Shown here: piece by piece, positions 62,791-64,000 of the stretch
How positions within the stretch are numbered: position 1 is the first letter of the stretch
How the letters are laid out: every line of letters starts with the position of its first letter
Source: Amoebidium appalachense
Lineage: Eukaryota > Ichthyosporea
Assembly (NCBI GenBank): GCA_963693365.1
Contig: CAVNZM010000017.1
Location: 3,348,001-3,412,000 of the forward strand
Length of the DNA stretch: 64,000 nt
Reading direction: 5' to 3'
Translations under genes and position numbers: made by a program
Notes under the pieces: model-generated
The model's input: the letters and a program-made list of their open reading frames with translations, nothing else
Database searches by the model: none
What the model was told of the DNA's origin: nothing

Positions 62791-64000
62791 TCACCGCCAG
62801 TTACTATGCTGTTGGCACGACCAACCCGTGTTGCTCCCCACTATCCCACCCCCAACTGCAGCCACTGGTTCACCCTTTGCAGGATTTGGGCTCCGGACAC
62901 TTTGGTGGTTATTTCTATTCTTCTTGCGTTGGCTGTGTGTGTTTTTGCTGCCGCGTGCTTGGCCGTTGGAAGGCGGGCTGCCAGGTGGCACGTGCCGGCC
63001 CCAAGAATCCTTTTCGCCGTAGAGGGGGATTTGAACGCACCATGACCTAACCAGGCCGTATTGCTGTTGCTGTGGGAAAAAAGTTGTTAGAAAACCACAA
63101 AGGCTGTGTGTGCGGTTCCCCCCCTGGAACCCTCCTAGCACTCTATCTTCTATGCCTCCCCCCCCCCCCCCCCTCCCCTCCCGGCCCCACCACCACCACC
63201 TCCACCACCACCACCATCGTCCACTCACCCATTCCCAATAGGCGTGCACGTGCTTCACACACGCAAACACACGCACTTGCACACACATCCACACACACAA
63301 GCACAAACTGGCGCACGCACGCACACTTACATACAGACACACACACAAAAGCACAAACACAAACACACACACATAAACCAGTATCGACCACCTTTACCAC
63401 TGACAACAAACCCCAACCAAAAACAATCCTTGTAGCACATGCCCTCCTCCACCCACACCATGCCCACCATCCATGCAAACCGTCACAACACATAGCAGGG
63501 GCCACCTACTACCATTGCTACCTGGGCCATGCCCAAGGGCTGAGCGCAGTAAAGCATCAGGTCGACCAGACAGGCCAGTGCGTCAACCCGCTGTGGGGCA
63601 GCGGCTGTGGCCAAAACGGCATGCAGGTGGCCCAGATAGAGCAGGGCCATGGCTGGGTCCCCTATGTGTGTGTTGATGTAGTTGACCACGGCCGACCACA
63701 CGTGCTGGGCAGCGGCCCCGAAGTCCATGAGGAACCTGTTGCACATGCACCTCTGCAGCTGTGCACGGTCACGAGGGGACGTTTCAGGGGGCAGGCGGTA
63801 GCCCCGCACCAGCAGGCTGCAGTACTTGAGCAGCCCACCCCCCCGCATTTCCTCGGGCTGGTGGGTGACTATCAGGCGCTGGTTGAGGTGTTGCCGTGCA
63901 AGGCCAAACGGCCCAAACACAGACTCAGCCTCTACGTGCGGCAGGTGGCCCCTGCTGGGGGCATCGAGGGCGGCGGCAGCCAGGATGGAATCCGACAGCA
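62791..64000 (-). CDS. Unrecognised gene, last two visible exons (runs off the window)
   Basis: Exon 64000 to 63522 is open from the window edge (about 160 codons) and ends MAQ at a GTAGCA donor. The next exon, 63069-62791, follows a strong acceptor (TTCTAAC branch-like motif, TTTTTTCCCACAG), continues in phase with QQQYGLVRSW and stops with TGA at 62791. The first part is helical and compact (for example WSAVVNYINTHIGDPAMALL and YLGHLHAVLATAAAPQRVDA). The last 92 residues are Lys/Asn/Ser/Gly-rich and probably disordered. I do not recognise the family. Composition and GC-rich codons resemble the F-box gene at 42984, but no F-box is in the visible part. Confidence 0.65.
63070..63521 (-). other. 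Intron of the window-edge gene
   Basis: On the plus strand, a C-run near 63158-63172, CCA repeats (63185-63215) and CA-biased DNA (63255-63375). Clear donor and acceptor support it. Confidence 0.65.

Noticed and set aside
62880-63048. Plus-strand open frame with a strong transmembrane-like stretch (APDTLVVISILLALAVCVFA)
   Set aside because: It has no in-phase start or splice partner and lies antisense to an exon (63069-62791, minus) that has a strong acceptor and continues the upstream frame.

Overview
This window is eukaryotic nuclear DNA. All genes but one are split by GT-AG introns (one intron looks GC-AG). The gene set includes a lysosomal amino-acid transporter, a mitochondrial complex I subunit, a typical 2-Cys peroxiredoxin and a DOMON/cytochrome b561 membrane protein, and there is no operon logic. 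An SLC38A9-type arginine sensor with animal-like N-terminal motifs suggests an opisthokont, either an animal or a unicellular relative of animals. An ichthyosporean-type genome would fit the intron-rich, microsatellite-saturated look, but the species cannot be fixed from sequence alone.

Layout. 1-1554 is unassigned. 1555-14754 (+) holds an SLC38A9-like gene with about 14 exons. 17571-22107 (+) holds a four-exon gene for a basic, low-complexity protein that I do not recognise. 25256-30002 (+) is NDUFS4 in five exons. 33074-35446 (+) is a peroxiredoxin in five exons behind a TATA box. 39643-42984 (-) is a GC-rich, uninterrupted F-box protein gene with two compensating frameshifts. 46982-59422 (-) is a long gene of at least 19 exons encoding four DOMON domains followed by a five-helix cytochrome b561 core; its 5' end was not found. 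62791-64000 (-) carries the last two visible exons of an unrecognised gene that runs off the window. The first four genes point right and the last three point left.

Introns and intergenic DNA are dominated by simple sequence: G or C homopolymers, some above 50 bases, (CA)n/(GT)n, (CT)n/(GA)n and C-run/A-run composites. There is also a 28-bp minisatellite of nearly 1 kb, two inverted-repeat (MITE-like) elements inside NDUFS4, and a dispersed element of about 238 bp that always ends in a C-run and is present four times, twice in identical form.

The genes act in separate pathways: lysosomal arginine/mTORC1 signalling, respiration, peroxide removal, trans-membrane electron transfer and probably ubiquitin ligation. 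The most notable features are the modular four-fold DOMON duplication with conserved intron phases, the C-tailed dispersed element, and the conserved Ragulator-binding motifs in the SLC38A9 homologue.
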